The position numbers and the translations under genes were made by a program. Positions 25,692 through 34,699 of a DNA stretch of 64,000 nucleotides are shown piece by piece. The stretch comes from CAZKUN01 sp964555935 (GTDB lineage Bacteria > Armatimonadota > Zipacnadia > Zipacnadales > VGFC01), in NCBI GenBank assembly GCA_964555935.1, contig CAZKUN010000007.1, positions 23,699-87,698 on the forward strand. Reading direction: 5' to 3'. A model generated the notes under the pieces. It was given only the letters and a program-made list of their open reading frames with translations, was not told the DNA's origin and ran no database searches. The number at the start of each line of letters is the position of its first letter. The stretch's first letter is position 1.

Positions 25692-26630
25692 ATGACACCT
25701 CGCGAGCGCGTTCTGACAGCGTTGGCTCACGAAGAGCCCGACCGCGTCCCCCACAACCTCCGGCCCTCCCATGAGTTGCTGACGATGCTCTCTGAGCGCG
25801 TGAGTGAGGTCGATTTCTCCGAGCACTTCGCTCACGACGTCCGCTTCGTACACATCCCCCTCGCTCCCAAGCCCGACGACGTGCCCGACATCGACTGGGC
25901 GCCCGAGCCGTCGGCCGAGGCCATCGCCGAGGTCGCCAAGGTCGTCGATGCGTTCCACGAGCGGGGCTTGGCGGTCTGCGGTGGCTACGCGTGCGGCGTC
26001 TACGAGCAGGCGAAGCACTGGCTCGGCGACGAGGCCACGATGATGGGGCCACACGACGACCCCGCTAAGTTCGGCGAGTTCCTCGACCGAATCACCGAGT
26101 GGAAGGCCGCCGTCTATGGCGGCTACGCGGCGGCGGGCACGGACATCGTCTGGATGGGCGATGACCTCGGCTCGCAGCGCTCGCTCATCATGAGTCCCGA
26201 GCATTACCGCGAGTGGTACAAGCCTCGCCACGAGAGAATTGCGGACTACATCCGCTCCATCAGTCCCGACGCGAAGGTCGCCTTCCACTGCTGCGGCCAC
26301 GTGACGCCGCTGGTCCGCGACCTCATCGAGGTCGGCATCGACGTGCTTGAAGCCGTCCAGGCCGAGACGATGGATATTGCCCACCTCAAGCGCGAGTTCG
26401 GTGCGGACATCTCGTTCTGGGGCGGCGTCGGTGCGCAAAGCGTCCTCGCCCGCACCACGCCCGAGCAAGTCACCGAGGGCGTTCGCGAGACGCTCCGCAT
26501 CATGGCGCCCGGCGGTGGCTACATCGCGGCGCCGTGTCACACGCTGACCGACGAGGTGCCGTGGGAGAGCGTCATCGCCTTCCACCAGACCATCACCGAC
26601 CACGGCACGTACCCAAATCCGGGAGGATAG
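25692..26630 (+). CDS. UroD/MtaA-family protein
   Basis: A 312-residue member of the uroporphyrinogen decarboxylase superfamily (MTPRERVLTALAHEEPDRVP). It keeps a His-Cys-Cys-Gly motif (AFHCCGHVTP) and a later Cys in AAPCHTLTDEVP, like the zinc-type methyltransferase branch. The haem-pathway MRQAGR motif is absent. It starts 11 bases after the C45-family gene and overlaps nothing. The role is unknown; a methyltransferase with a partner encoded elsewhere is one option. Confidence 0.75.
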   Translation: MTPRERVLTALAHEEPDRVPHNLRPSHELLTMLSERVSEVDFSEHFAHDVRFVHIPLAPKPDDVPDIDWAPEPSAEAIAEVAKVVDAFHERGLAVCGGYACGVYEQAKHWLGDEATMMGPHDDPAKFGEFLDRITEWKAAVYGGYAAAGTDIVWMGDDLGSQRSLIMSPEHYREWYKPRHERIADYIRSISPDAKVAFHCCGHVTPLVRDLIEVGIDVLEAVQAETMDIAHLKREFGADISFWGGVGAQSVLARTTPEQVTEGVRETLRIMAPGGGYIAAPCHTLTDEVPWESVIAFHQTITDHGTYPNPGG

Positions 26631-26633
26631 CCC

Positions 26634-27782
26634 ATGCCCGAAACACTCACCCACCGCGACCGCCTGCTCCGCTCCGCAAGGGGCGAATCGGTTGACCGCG
26701 TGCCCATCGATCCGCCGATCGCCTTCGACCGCATCGCGTGGGACGAGAAGGGCTCAGACGCGGCGCCGCATGGAGATCCGCTGTGGGTTGAGGTCGCGGA
26801 GCGGTGCGCCGAGCACTGCGATGTCTTCGTCGGAATGCCCGCGTGCGGCGCGCTGTTTGATCGGCGCTTCCTCCTCACGCCGGGCAAGTTCATTGAGCGC
26901 CTGCCGGTGGAGAAAGAGGGCGAGTGGACCGTCATCAGGCACGTCGTCCACACGCCCAAGGGCGACCTCACCACCACCGACAAGATCCAGGCCGGCGTCT
27001 CAACGGGTTGGTACACGGAGCCGCTGGTGAAGACGCCCGATGACGCCGAGGCGCTTCTCAGCGTTCCCTACGAGTTCACTCCCGTCGACCTCTCGCCGGC
27101 CAGGAGTTACGTCGAGAAGGTCGGCGACCGAAGCGTCGCCCACATTGGTGTCTCGACACCCCTTGTCAGCGTCTCGCGGCTGATGCACTTCGACGAACTG
27201 CTGCTGTGGTGCCATACCGAGCGTGAACTCGTGCATCGACTGATCGACACGATGACCGAGCGGATCGAACTGGGGCTGAGGTACGTGCTCGACGCGGGGC
27301 TGGGCGAGATGATGTGGCTCGGCGGATCAGAGCAGGCCACGCCGCCGATGATGGGGCCGGAGATGTACGACGAGTTCGTGACCCAGTACGACAGCCGGAT
27401 CATCGACCTCATGCACAATTACGATGGCTTGGTCCATGTCCACTGTCACGGGAAGATCTCGGGGATTCTCGACCGTCTGCTCGACATGGACGTCGACATG
27501 ACCGATCCTGTCGAGCCGCCACCTGATGGCGACATCACCATGGCCGAGGCCAAGAAGCGTTGCGCCGGCCGCATGACTCTGATGGGCAACATCGAGTTCC
27601 GCGAGCTTGAGTTCTCCTCACCCAAGCGCATCCGCGAACTTATCAGGACCGCCATCCTCGACGGCGGCGCGGAGCGGACGTACCTCTACCCATCCGCCAC
27701 GCCGATCCAGGCCCTCACGCCACAATACCGCGACAATGCCATTGCCTACATCGAAGCCGGCCTCGAGTTTGGCGCCTCGTAG
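26634..27782 (+). CDS. UroD/MtaA-family protein, second copy in this block
   Basis: A 382-residue member of the same superfamily (THRDRLLRSARGESVDRVPID). GGGAGG at 26621-26626 precedes the ATG by 7 bases, and the stop of the previous gene is 3 bases away. The zinc motif reads HVHCHGKI, but the later Cys is replaced by SATPIQALTP, so metal ligation probably differs from the other two copies. It ends the nine-gene block. Confidence 0.7.
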   Translation: MPETLTHRDRLLRSARGESVDRVPIDPPIAFDRIAWDEKGSDAAPHGDPLWVEVAERCAEHCDVFVGMPACGALFDRRFLLTPGKFIERLPVEKEGEWTVIRHVVHTPKGDLTTTDKIQAGVSTGWYTEPLVKTPDDAEALLSVPYEFTPVDLSPARSYVEKVGDRSVAHIGVSTPLVSVSRLMHFDELLLWCHTERELVHRLIDTMTERIELGLRYVLDAGLGEMMWLGGSEQATPPMMGPEMYDEFVTQYDSRIIDLMHNYDGLVHVHCHGKISGILDRLLDMDVDMTDPVEPPPDGDITMAEAKKRCAGRMTLMGNIEFRELEFSSPKRIRELIRTAILDGGAERTYLYPSATPIQALTPQYRDNAIAYIEAGLEFGAS

Positions 27783-27802
27783 GGGCGCGATTCATCGCGC
27801 CC
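27783..27802. terminator. Hairpin between convergent genes
   Basis: Arms GGGCGCGA and TCGCGCCC pair perfectly around TTCA, between the stop of the second UroD-like gene and the end of the M66 gene. No T-run is seen. Confidence 0.45.
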
Positions 27803-27813
27803 TGCCTTCGTCT

Positions 27814-30405
27814 CTACTCCACGCTCACGCTGCCGTGGACTGTGAAAGCCTCGATCAGGCGGCCCGTGTGCCACCCGATCGCGTAGGCGGCGAACTCCAC
27901 CGCGTATTCACCTCGTGGCAGGTCGGCGTTGTCCTCGGGGTGGTAGCGGAATCGGGCCCGGCTCTGCTCGGTGATGGGAGCGCCGCGTCGGAGCACGTGC
28001 GCGTCGTTGATCTGCCCACGCAGGGCGATCTCGGCCTTGCTTCCGTCCGTCGCAGTTCCTACCACCGTCAGCGTTGAGTGACTCCCTTCGGCGTACCATC
28101 CCCGTACGGCAGGCGAGTAGGCCGAGGAGGCCAGTACCCTCTCGCGGTCCACCGGCACGTAGTAGTGGACGCCGCTCTTGCCTTCCATAATTTCCTGAGC
28201 ATAGTCAATGCTCGATTCGCCGAGGGCGAGCTTCTTCGTGCTGATGAAGGCGGTCGGGTCGCCCAGCTCTCGCCATTGGTTCGGGTCACGCCCAGGAGCG
28301 GCCGTCGGCGTGCTGGTCAGAGCCTGGTAGTACCTGCCGTCCCGGCTGTAAGTGTGGCCGAGTTCGATCTCGAGGCTCGGCGTGTAGCGATGAATGCGGC
28401 CGTAGTAGTCCTCCATCGCTCCTTGCAGCGCCTCCGGCTCGAGGTACCCGTTGGGCACGAGGATGGCCTGCATGTCCCGAAGTCGCAGGGCTGCCTGGCC
28501 GAGGTCGTGGTCCTTGCCGACAATGATCGGTGGCGGCATTTCACGCTCGAGCGGCTCCAGCGCGCGGCTGTCCAGCGTCACCCGCGTGTCGCCGTCTCCG
28601 TAGTTCAGTTCGGCGCGCGCGTGTGACGTCGCCGCGTCCAGGTTGATGTGAAACTGGTTCATCACGCTGTCGTTCAGGCGCGTGTCGGGAAGCGGGAAGC
28701 TGAGGACGTTGCCGTCGGCGTCGGTCACGTCAAGCGTGCAGCGCGAGGCGGCCAGTTGGGGGCTGTGCCCGCGGATGGTCTCCGGGCTGAACACGTTGCC
28801 CCAGTTGCCGTGGAGCGCGGGGTAGATGTAGGAGGTGAGCGCGTGCTCCGGCTCTGGGTCGTACACGCCCACGAGTGTCATCACGGGCACGCCGATCTTG
28901 TCGGGCTTCGGCGTGGGGGCGTCGAGTTCGACCATCCGCTGGCTGTCGGGATCCCAACGGCTGTAGCCGGTGGAGCTGGCGCTGTCGAGCACTCCGGATT
29001 GGGCCGTGATATTGGCCTGGATCAGCTTTAACGAGTACGGCGTGTGGTGGGTGAACACGCTGGTGGGTCCCATGGGCGCTCCGCCGGCCATGGCATCCCT
29101 GCCGAAGAGGTAGGGGATGTCGCCCTCGACGGCTCCGCCATTCCAGGCCACGTTAGCGACGAGACGGTGCTTGAACAGGTTGTAGCCCCACCCGCCATTG
29201 CGCGCGTGGTTGCTCAGCTCGCCGCCTGGGTAGTGCCCGAGCCCGTGGTCGTGGCCGTACTCATGCGAGTATTCGTTGCCGGTTGTGGACTGCAGCGTGA
29301 GCTGTCCGCCGCCGCCGCTGAGGCCGTGGACCACGAACTGATCCTGCGGATTGCCGTCGTCATCGATCCTCGTGTAGACGCCTGCGCTCGTGTGGAGCGT
29401 TGTTTGGCGGTAAGGACGCGGCTGATCCTGGTTGCCGCCGACAGTCGCGAGCACGCCGACGTTGGCGTTGTTGATGCCGGTTGAGACCATCCCCTTGGCA
29501 ATGTTCTCGCGCATGTCGCCGGCGTAGACGCCCGCTCCTTCGAACGTGCTGCGCTGGGTGTAGACGTTCCCGTTCGGCAGCACCACCTTCTCAAAGTGGA
29601 TCGGGAGGTACTGAGCGGCCACGAACTTGGCGATGGGCACGGTCTGGAAGTAGTCGAGCGCGAGCTCCGCGGCGATGCTGCTGCCGGGGCGTGACCACTG
29701 GTTGGTCGGGACGTTGGCCGGGTCGGTCAACATGCCCAGTTCTATGTTCTGGACCACCAACTCGATGGGAGCGCCGAACTCAAAGGCGTCAGCCGGCAGC
29801 GTGGCGCTCTGTCCGGCAGCGTTTCGCACGGTGATACTCATGCCGGGATGCATGAAAGTCCAGGGGATCACGGCGTTCCAGGCTCGCTTGTTGAAGACCA
29901 TCGGCTTGCGGCCGTCGGTGTTATTGAAGTCACTGTGAGCGCCGTTCTCGGGTGGCAGCAGGTCGAGGGTCAAACTCTCGCCCCGGCTGTTGACGATGAT
30001 CGCTTGCAGCTCCTGGTGGTCGGAATCGACGGGGGTGAAGAGAACGTAGGCGCCCCGATCGGTCACCAAAAGCGGCCGTTCCTGGTCTGCTCGATTCGGG
30101 CCTACGAGAGTGCTCTGAAGGAAGGCGATCTCGCCGTTCAGCTCGCCCTCGACATTGGGTGTCAGGGGCAGATTGGCAGTGAAATCGATGGCCTCGGCCC
30201 AGTAGGGCGGTTCGGCCGGCGGGGCCGGCCTCGCTCGGCGCGCTGCCTTGCGTCCGCGGCCACCGTAGGGGCGCCGGCGTTCCTGGGCGCCAACCCGGCC
30301 AACCAGTACACAGCCGGTCAGCATCACGAGGGAGATCATCACAACGCACGCGCGACGCAACGTCGCTCCAATCTGGTGGTATCGGGGATGCGCGCGTCCG
30401 GTCAT
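27814..30405 (-). CDS. M66 (StcE/TagA-like) zinc metalloprotease lipoprotein
   Basis: An 863-residue protein with a lipoprotein signal (LVMLTGC, Cys about 32). The zinc motif is HEYGHDHGLGHYPGG (about 382-396), the extended H-E-x-x-H-x-x-G-x-x-H form of family M66 (StcE, TagA), whose members cut O-glycosylated mucin-type proteins. The preceding FEKVVLPNGNVYTQRSTF stretch and the later LIQANITAQSGVL region fit the catalytic domain. The family is best known from enteric pathogens, so a copy in an apparent environmental lineage is notable. It lies beside a glycosidase-like gene and two sulfatases. Confidence 0.8.
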   Translation of the reverse strand: MTGRAHPRYHQIGATLRRACVVMISLVMLTGCVLVGRVGAQERRRPYGGRGRKAARRARPAPPAEPPYWAEAIDFTANLPLTPNVEGELNGEIAFLQSTLVGPNRADQERPLLVTDRGAYVLFTPVDSDHQELQAIIVNSRGESLTLDLLPPENGAHSDFNNTDGRKPMVFNKRAWNAVIPWTFMHPGMSITVRNAAGQSATLPADAFEFGAPIELVVQNIELGMLTDPANVPTNQWSRPGSSIAAELALDYFQTVPIAKFVAAQYLPIHFEKVVLPNGNVYTQRSTFEGAGVYAGDMRENIAKGMVSTGINNANVGVLATVGGNQDQPRPYRQTTLHTSAGVYTRIDDDGNPQDQFVVHGLSGGGGQLTLQSTTGNEYSHEYGHDHGLGHYPGGELSNHARNGGWGYNLFKHRLVANVAWNGGAVEGDIPYLFGRDAMAGGAPMGPTSVFTHHTPYSLKLIQANITAQSGVLDSASSTGYSRWDPDSQRMVELDAPTPKPDKIGVPVMTLVGVYDPEPEHALTSYIYPALHGNWGNVFSPETIRGHSPQLAASRCTLDVTDADGNVLSFPLPDTRLNDSVMNQFHINLDAATSHARAELNYGDGDTRVTLDSRALEPLEREMPPPIIVGKDHDLGQAALRLRDMQAILVPNGYLEPEALQGAMEDYYGRIHRYTPSLEIELGHTYSRDGRYYQALTSTPTAAPGRDPNQWRELGDPTAFISTKKLALGESSIDYAQEIMEGKSGVHYYVPVDRERVLASSAYSPAVRGWYAEGSHSTLTVVGTATDGSKAEIALRGQINDAHVLRRGAPITEQSRARFRYHPEDNADLPRGEYAVEFAAYAIGWHTGRLIEAFTVHGSVSVE

Positions 30406-30550
30406 TGTTTTGGGTCCCTTCGCCGGCGATCTCTCGCGCCGGTGACTGTCGCTTCTTCAGTCTAACCGATCTCTGAGGAAACTCGAGGAGTTTCCACGAC
30501 GGGCCCGGATGCTGGGGCTCCAAACCCACAACGGTTGCTCCGACGCCCTT

Positions 30551-31600
30551 CTACTCTCCTACCGGCTTGCTCGTTATCAGCCCAATCCCCCGCCCCTTGT
30601 CGCCGACCGCGCAATAGTGCATGTAGTGCATGTCGGTCCTTGGATCATGCACCAGCGAGATCTTGTGGGCGTATGTCCGGTCGATCCCGCTCGGGTTCCC
30701 GCCGGCCTTGTAGAGCGGCTCCGGGTGAACGGTCCAACCGCGCAAGTCGGGCGAGAACGCCGCCATAATGTGCGCGCCGCCTCGCCCCACACCGAAGTAG
30801 AACATCACCCAGTGGTCGCCGTCGCGGAAGACCTTGCCGTCCGAGCAGAATGCCTCGTCATACCCGCCGGGCGTGTTGCGGACAATCGGGTTGTCGGCGT
30901 GTCGCGTCCAGTTGAGTAGGTCGCCTGAGGTAGCGAGGCCCATCTGCTCCGTGCCGCCGTTCGCGGCGTTGTAGAAGTTCAGGAACTCGCCCTCATGCTC
31001 CACCAGCCACGGCTGGTAGATGCAGTCCTTCTCCCATTCGCCGACCTCGGGCTCGTGTACTGAGAGGATGTAGCTCTCCTTGGCCCTGCGCCACGTCAGC
31101 CCGTCGTCGCTGCAGGCCACGCCCTCGTAGCCCGGCCGAAGTTCGTAGCCTCCCTGCCGAGGGTAGGCGCCGTAGAGCGACCAGTAGACGCCGTCCCGCT
31201 GCTTCAACACTCGCGGCGAATCGATGTCATACGATTCGTACAGATACGCCCCCAGCACGCGGCCGCCATTGTCGAATTCGCCCCCCGGTCCATACCCCAT
31301 CGCGAGGCGCGGGTCGGTCCAGCTGACAAGGTCGGTGCTCTCGGCCACGAACGACTGGTATCCCTGCCCATCGAACCCGATGAAGCTCATGTACCAACGC
31401 TCGTCGCCGGGGATCTGATAGACCGTCGGGCAGTCGACCATATGCACGCCATCGAAGCCGGGGATGCCCGGATCAGCGGGGATCACGTGCTCCGGGTAGT
31501 AGTGCCAGTTCCGGTACGGCTCAGACCAGGCGTCAAGTGTCGCCATGTCGATGGCCCCCGTCGGCAGCAGGTTCAGGAGCAGGGCTGTCGCGAGTCCCAT
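30551..31600 (-). CDS. Five-bladed beta-propeller glycosidase-like protein (GH43/GH32/GH130 type)
   Basis: About 349 residues from ATG at 31600; the stop of the upstream sulfatase lies 2 bases away. The sequence has repeats of the propeller type (VDCPTVYQIPGDERWYMSFI, ESTDLVSWTD, ACSDDGLTWRR, SPDLRGWTVHPEP), with D-x-x-x-W turns typical of the GH-F/J and GH130 clans. A short N-terminal hydrophobic stretch (GLATALLLNLLPTGAID) may be a signal. It is likely to cleave or phosphorolyse a terminal sugar; the family cannot be fixed by eye. Confidence 0.65.
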   Translation of the reverse strand: MGLATALLLNLLPTGAIDMATLDAWSEPYRNWHYYPEHVIPADPGIPGFDGVHMVDCPTVYQIPGDERWYMSFIGFDGQGYQSFVAESTDLVSWTDPRLAMGYGPGGEFDNGGRVLGAYLYESYDIDSPRVLKQRDGVYWSLYGAYPRQGGYELRPGYEGVACSDDGLTWRRAKESYILSVHEPEVGEWEKDCIYQPWLVEHEGEFLNFYNAANGGTEQMGLATSGDLLNWTRHADNPIVRNTPGGYDEAFCSDGKVFRDGDHWVMFYFGVGRGGAHIMAAFSPDLRGWTVHPEPLYKAGGNPSGIDRTYAHKISLVHDPRTDMHYMHYCAVGDKGRGIGLITSKPVGE

Positions 31601-31602
31601 GA

Positions 31603-33102
31603 TTACGCTCCCGGCGGGCGCGAGTACTCCCACCCCGCATGCAGCCACGAACTCAGCTCCGTGCACAACTCCTGGTTCTCCGCGCGGTCTGCGATGTTCA
31701 CGTTCTCGCCCGGATCGTCTTGGTGATCGTATAGCTCCCGCGCCAGCACCCTCTGCTCGTCCTCGATCCACTCGGTGTACCGATACCGGTCCGTCCGCAT
31801 CGAGTACCCCATCTTGTTTCGGCCGCGCGGGTATTGGCTGAACGCCGCGCGCTTCCACTCGCGGGTCGGATCGTCCATCAGCGGCGCGAGGCTCGTCCCC
31901 TCAAGGTGATCCGGCAGCGCCAGCCCGGCCAGCTCCGTGACCGTCGGGTAGATGTCTACGAACTCACACAGCGCGTCCGTCGGCTGGCCCTTCGCCTTCT
32001 GGTCGGGCGAGGCGATGAGTAGCGGTGAGTGAGTGCTTGTCTCGTAGTTGCAGTGCTTGCACCAGAGCCCGTGTTCGCCGAGTTGCCAGCCGTGGTCGCC
32101 CCAGAATGCGATGACCGTGTTCTCCCGCAGACCGAGCGCATCCAGTTCATCCATCAGCCGTCCGAGTTGCGCGTCGATGAAGCTCACGCAGGCGTAGTAG
32201 CCGTGGATCAGCTCGCGCGCCTGCTCATCGCTAAGCGGGCCCTTCTTCGGGATCTGATGGTACTGGCGCAGCTCGCCCCAGGTGTGCAGCGCGATATCGG
32301 GCGCTCCCTCGGGGCGGAACGGGTTGTCGGCGAGGTTGATCTCATCGCGCGGGTAGAGGTCCCAGTAGCGCTTCGGAGCCGCGAAGGCGAGGTGAGGTTT
32401 CAGGAAGCCGACGCCCAGGAAGAAACTCTCTTCAGCCTCCTTGTGCGCGCGGAGCGCCTCGATCGCCTTGTCTGCGATCTGGCCATCGGCGTAGGCGTTG
32501 TCGGGCAGGTCGCCGGCTTCGGTGGCGGGGCCGCGCACGCGCTTGCGCTTCTCCGGATCCGTTTCGGCCTTGCGAAGTCGGTCGAGTAGCGCCAGGTTCT
32601 CCTCGGTCACGACTCCGGGGAACTGGTTCTGCGCGACCCATGGTTCAGACGACCATCCAGGGGGATCCTCGCGCTTGCCATGGTGGTAGATCTTCCCCAG
32701 CGACGTGCTGATGTACCCGTTCTCGCGGAAGAGCTGTGGCAGCGTCATGACGTCGGGCATCGTCGTGCGCAGCGGCGTTTGGAGGTCATGCACGCCCGTC
32801 GTGTTCGGTCGGCACCCGCTCAGCACGCTCGCCCGCGATGGCGCGCAGACGGCTTGCTGACAGTACGTCCGCCGAAACAGCGTCCCTTCGGCGGCCAGCC
32901 GGTCGATGTTCGGCGAGACGATCTGGCTGTGCCCGTGACATTTGAACTGCGGCCTGAGATCATCGACCGCAATGAAGAGCACGTTGTGGCCCGGCCGCTC
33001 CCGGCGTCGCGCTTTCAGTCCGCCGGCCATCGCCAGCGCCCCAACGCCGATTCCCGTCACCCCCATCGCTATCGCCTCCCGTCGAGTGACCCTCGTTGCC
33101 AT
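31603..33102 (-). CDS. Sulfatase, iduronate-2-sulfatase-like, Tat-exported
   Basis: A 499-residue arylsulfatase-type enzyme. A Tat signal (RVTRREAIAMG, then a hydrophobic stretch) begins the protein. The sulfatase signature CAPSRASVLSG (about residue 83) holds the Cys that is converted to formylglycine. The metal ligands DD (FIAVDDLRPQ) and DHGWQLGEHG also fit. The second half follows iduronate-2-sulfatase order (GVGFLKPHLAF, GYYACVSFIDAQLGR). It hydrolyses sulfate esters on glycans in the periplasm or outside. GGAGG 8 bases upstream supports the start at 33102. Confidence 0.9.
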   Translation of the reverse strand: MATRVTRREAIAMGVTGIGVGALAMAGGLKARRRERPGHNVLFIAVDDLRPQFKCHGHSQIVSPNIDRLAAEGTLFRRTYCQQAVCAPSRASVLSGCRPNTTGVHDLQTPLRTTMPDVMTLPQLFRENGYISTSLGKIYHHGKREDPPGWSSEPWVAQNQFPGVVTEENLALLDRLRKAETDPEKRKRVRGPATEAGDLPDNAYADGQIADKAIEALRAHKEAEESFFLGVGFLKPHLAFAAPKRYWDLYPRDEINLADNPFRPEGAPDIALHTWGELRQYHQIPKKGPLSDEQARELIHGYYACVSFIDAQLGRLMDELDALGLRENTVIAFWGDHGWQLGEHGLWCKHCNYETSTHSPLLIASPDQKAKGQPTDALCEFVDIYPTVTELAGLALPDHLEGTSLAPLMDDPTREWKRAAFSQYPRGRNKMGYSMRTDRYRYTEWIEDEQRVLARELYDHQDDPGENVNIADRAENQELCTELSSWLHAGWEYSRPPGA

Positions 33103-33210
33103 GCTCCGTCCCTCCGTGCGTTCTGGCCTTATCTTATTGCGCGGGAGGAAGCGCCGCACCTTCGGCCGAAGTCGGTGCCATCCGGCGACGCCGCACGAGG
33201 GAGCCTCCCC

Positions 33211-34665
33211 ATGAGCGACCGGCCGAACATCCTCCTCATCATGTCCGACCAGCATCACCCGCACGTCCTTGGGTGCGAGGGCGACAGCGTCGTCCGCACG
33301 CCGAACCTCGACGGGCTGGCCGGTCGCGGCGTGCTGTTTGAGAACTGCTATTGCCCTAGCCCTCTCTGCGTGCCGTCGCGGATGAGCTTCATGACCTCCC
33401 GTCACCCGCACCGCAACGAGGTCTGGACAAACGCTTGCTCGTTGCCCTCGGACGTGCCCACCTTCGCCCACGCGCTTGGCGCCGCGGGATACGAGACCGT
33501 CCTCGGCGGGCGGATGCACTTCGTTGGGGCGGACCAGCGCCACGGCTTCGAGAAGCGCCTCATCGGCCAGCTCTGCTCCGGTCACATCGGCGGCCGCAAT
33601 CGGGGGATCCTAGACGAGCTGTTTCCCGGAGCGGGTCAGAGCCTCCCGGCCGTTCAGATCTCAGGCCCAGGTCGCACCGGTTACCAGGCCTACGATGAGG
33701 CCGTCACTGAGGGCTGTACCGAGTTCCTCCGCGACCGCTCGGACGACCGCCCGCTGTGCCTGGTGGCGGGATTCGTCATGCCCCACTGCCCGTTCATTTG
33801 CCCGCCCGATGACTGGGACTACTACCTCGACCGCGTCACGCTGCCCGACGTGCCCGATGGCTACCACGAATCGCTCCACCCGGCCATGAGGCGCTGGCGC
33901 GAAGGCCGCCGCGTTGTCGATCTCACCGATGACGAGATTCGGCGCGCGCGTGCGGGTTACTATGGGCTCGTCACTCACCTCGACCGCATGGTCGGCGAGC
34001 TGCTCGATACTCTCAACGAATCCGGTCTGGCCGATAACACCATCGTCATCTACACGAGCGACCACGGGGAAATGGCCGGCGAGCATGGCATGTGGTGGAA
34101 GAGCAGCTTCTACGAGGGCTCGGCATCGGTGCCCCTGATCGTCTCCGCGCCCGGGCGATTCGCGGAGGGCGCGCGCATGGCTAACATCACTAACCTCATC
34201 GACCTGGGGCCAACGATGGCCGACCTCGCCGGCGCGGACCCAATCCCCGGCGTCGATGGTCGCAGCCTCGCGCCGGTCCTGCGCGGCGAAGCAACCGAGT
34301 GGCTCGACGAGACCTTCAGCGAGCACTACCCCTCACAAGGCTTGCCGCCCACGCGCATGATCCGTAGCGGGCCGTGGAAGCTCACGCACTTTGAGGGGGA
34401 GAGGCCGCAGCTTTTCAACCTCGATGACGATCCGGACGAGTGGAGCGATCTCGGCGAGGATCCGGCCCACGCCGATGTGCGGGAGCGATTGCAGGCGCGC
34501 GTGCTCGAGGGTTGGTCGGGCGAGCACATGGAGCAGACCCTCGCGGCGCGGCAGCAGGGGAATCGTCTGCTGACCCAGTGGTACCAACGCCTCCGCCCCG
34601 AGGAACCCGAGCAGTGGGTCGCCGATGCGGAAGACAACGTCTACCCCGAGGCGCGCATTCCGTAA
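33211..34665 (+). CDS. Sulfatase, choline/arylsulfatase-like
   Basis: A 484-residue sulfatase without a signal peptide, starting NILLIMSDQHHPHVLG. The formylglycine motif is CVPSRMSFMTS (about residue 54), and the DHGEMAGEHGMWWK metal/substrate motif is intact. It is divergent from the first sulfatase with about 108 bases between starts. The second sulfatase is more like choline- or arylsulfatases and could act on small sulfate esters in the cytoplasm. A GAGGGAG is about 8 bases before the ATG. Confidence 0.88.
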   Translation: MSDRPNILLIMSDQHHPHVLGCEGDSVVRTPNLDGLAGRGVLFENCYCPSPLCVPSRMSFMTSRHPHRNEVWTNACSLPSDVPTFAHALGAAGYETVLGGRMHFVGADQRHGFEKRLIGQLCSGHIGGRNRGILDELFPGAGQSLPAVQISGPGRTGYQAYDEAVTEGCTEFLRDRSDDRPLCLVAGFVMPHCPFICPPDDWDYYLDRVTLPDVPDGYHESLHPAMRRWREGRRVVDLTDDEIRRARAGYYGLVTHLDRMVGELLDTLNESGLADNTIVIYTSDHGEMAGEHGMWWKSSFYEGSASVPLIVSAPGRFAEGARMANITNLIDLGPTMADLAGADPIPGVDGRSLAPVLRGEATEWLDETFSEHYPSQGLPPTRMIRSGPWKLTHFEGERPQLFNLDDDPDEWSDLGEDPAHADVRERLQARVLEGWSGEHMEQTLAARQQGNRLLTQWYQRLRPEEPEQWVADAEDNVYPEARIP

Positions 34666-34699
34666 GCTCCCGCGTCTGCGGGCGCGGCGGCCAAGGAAC

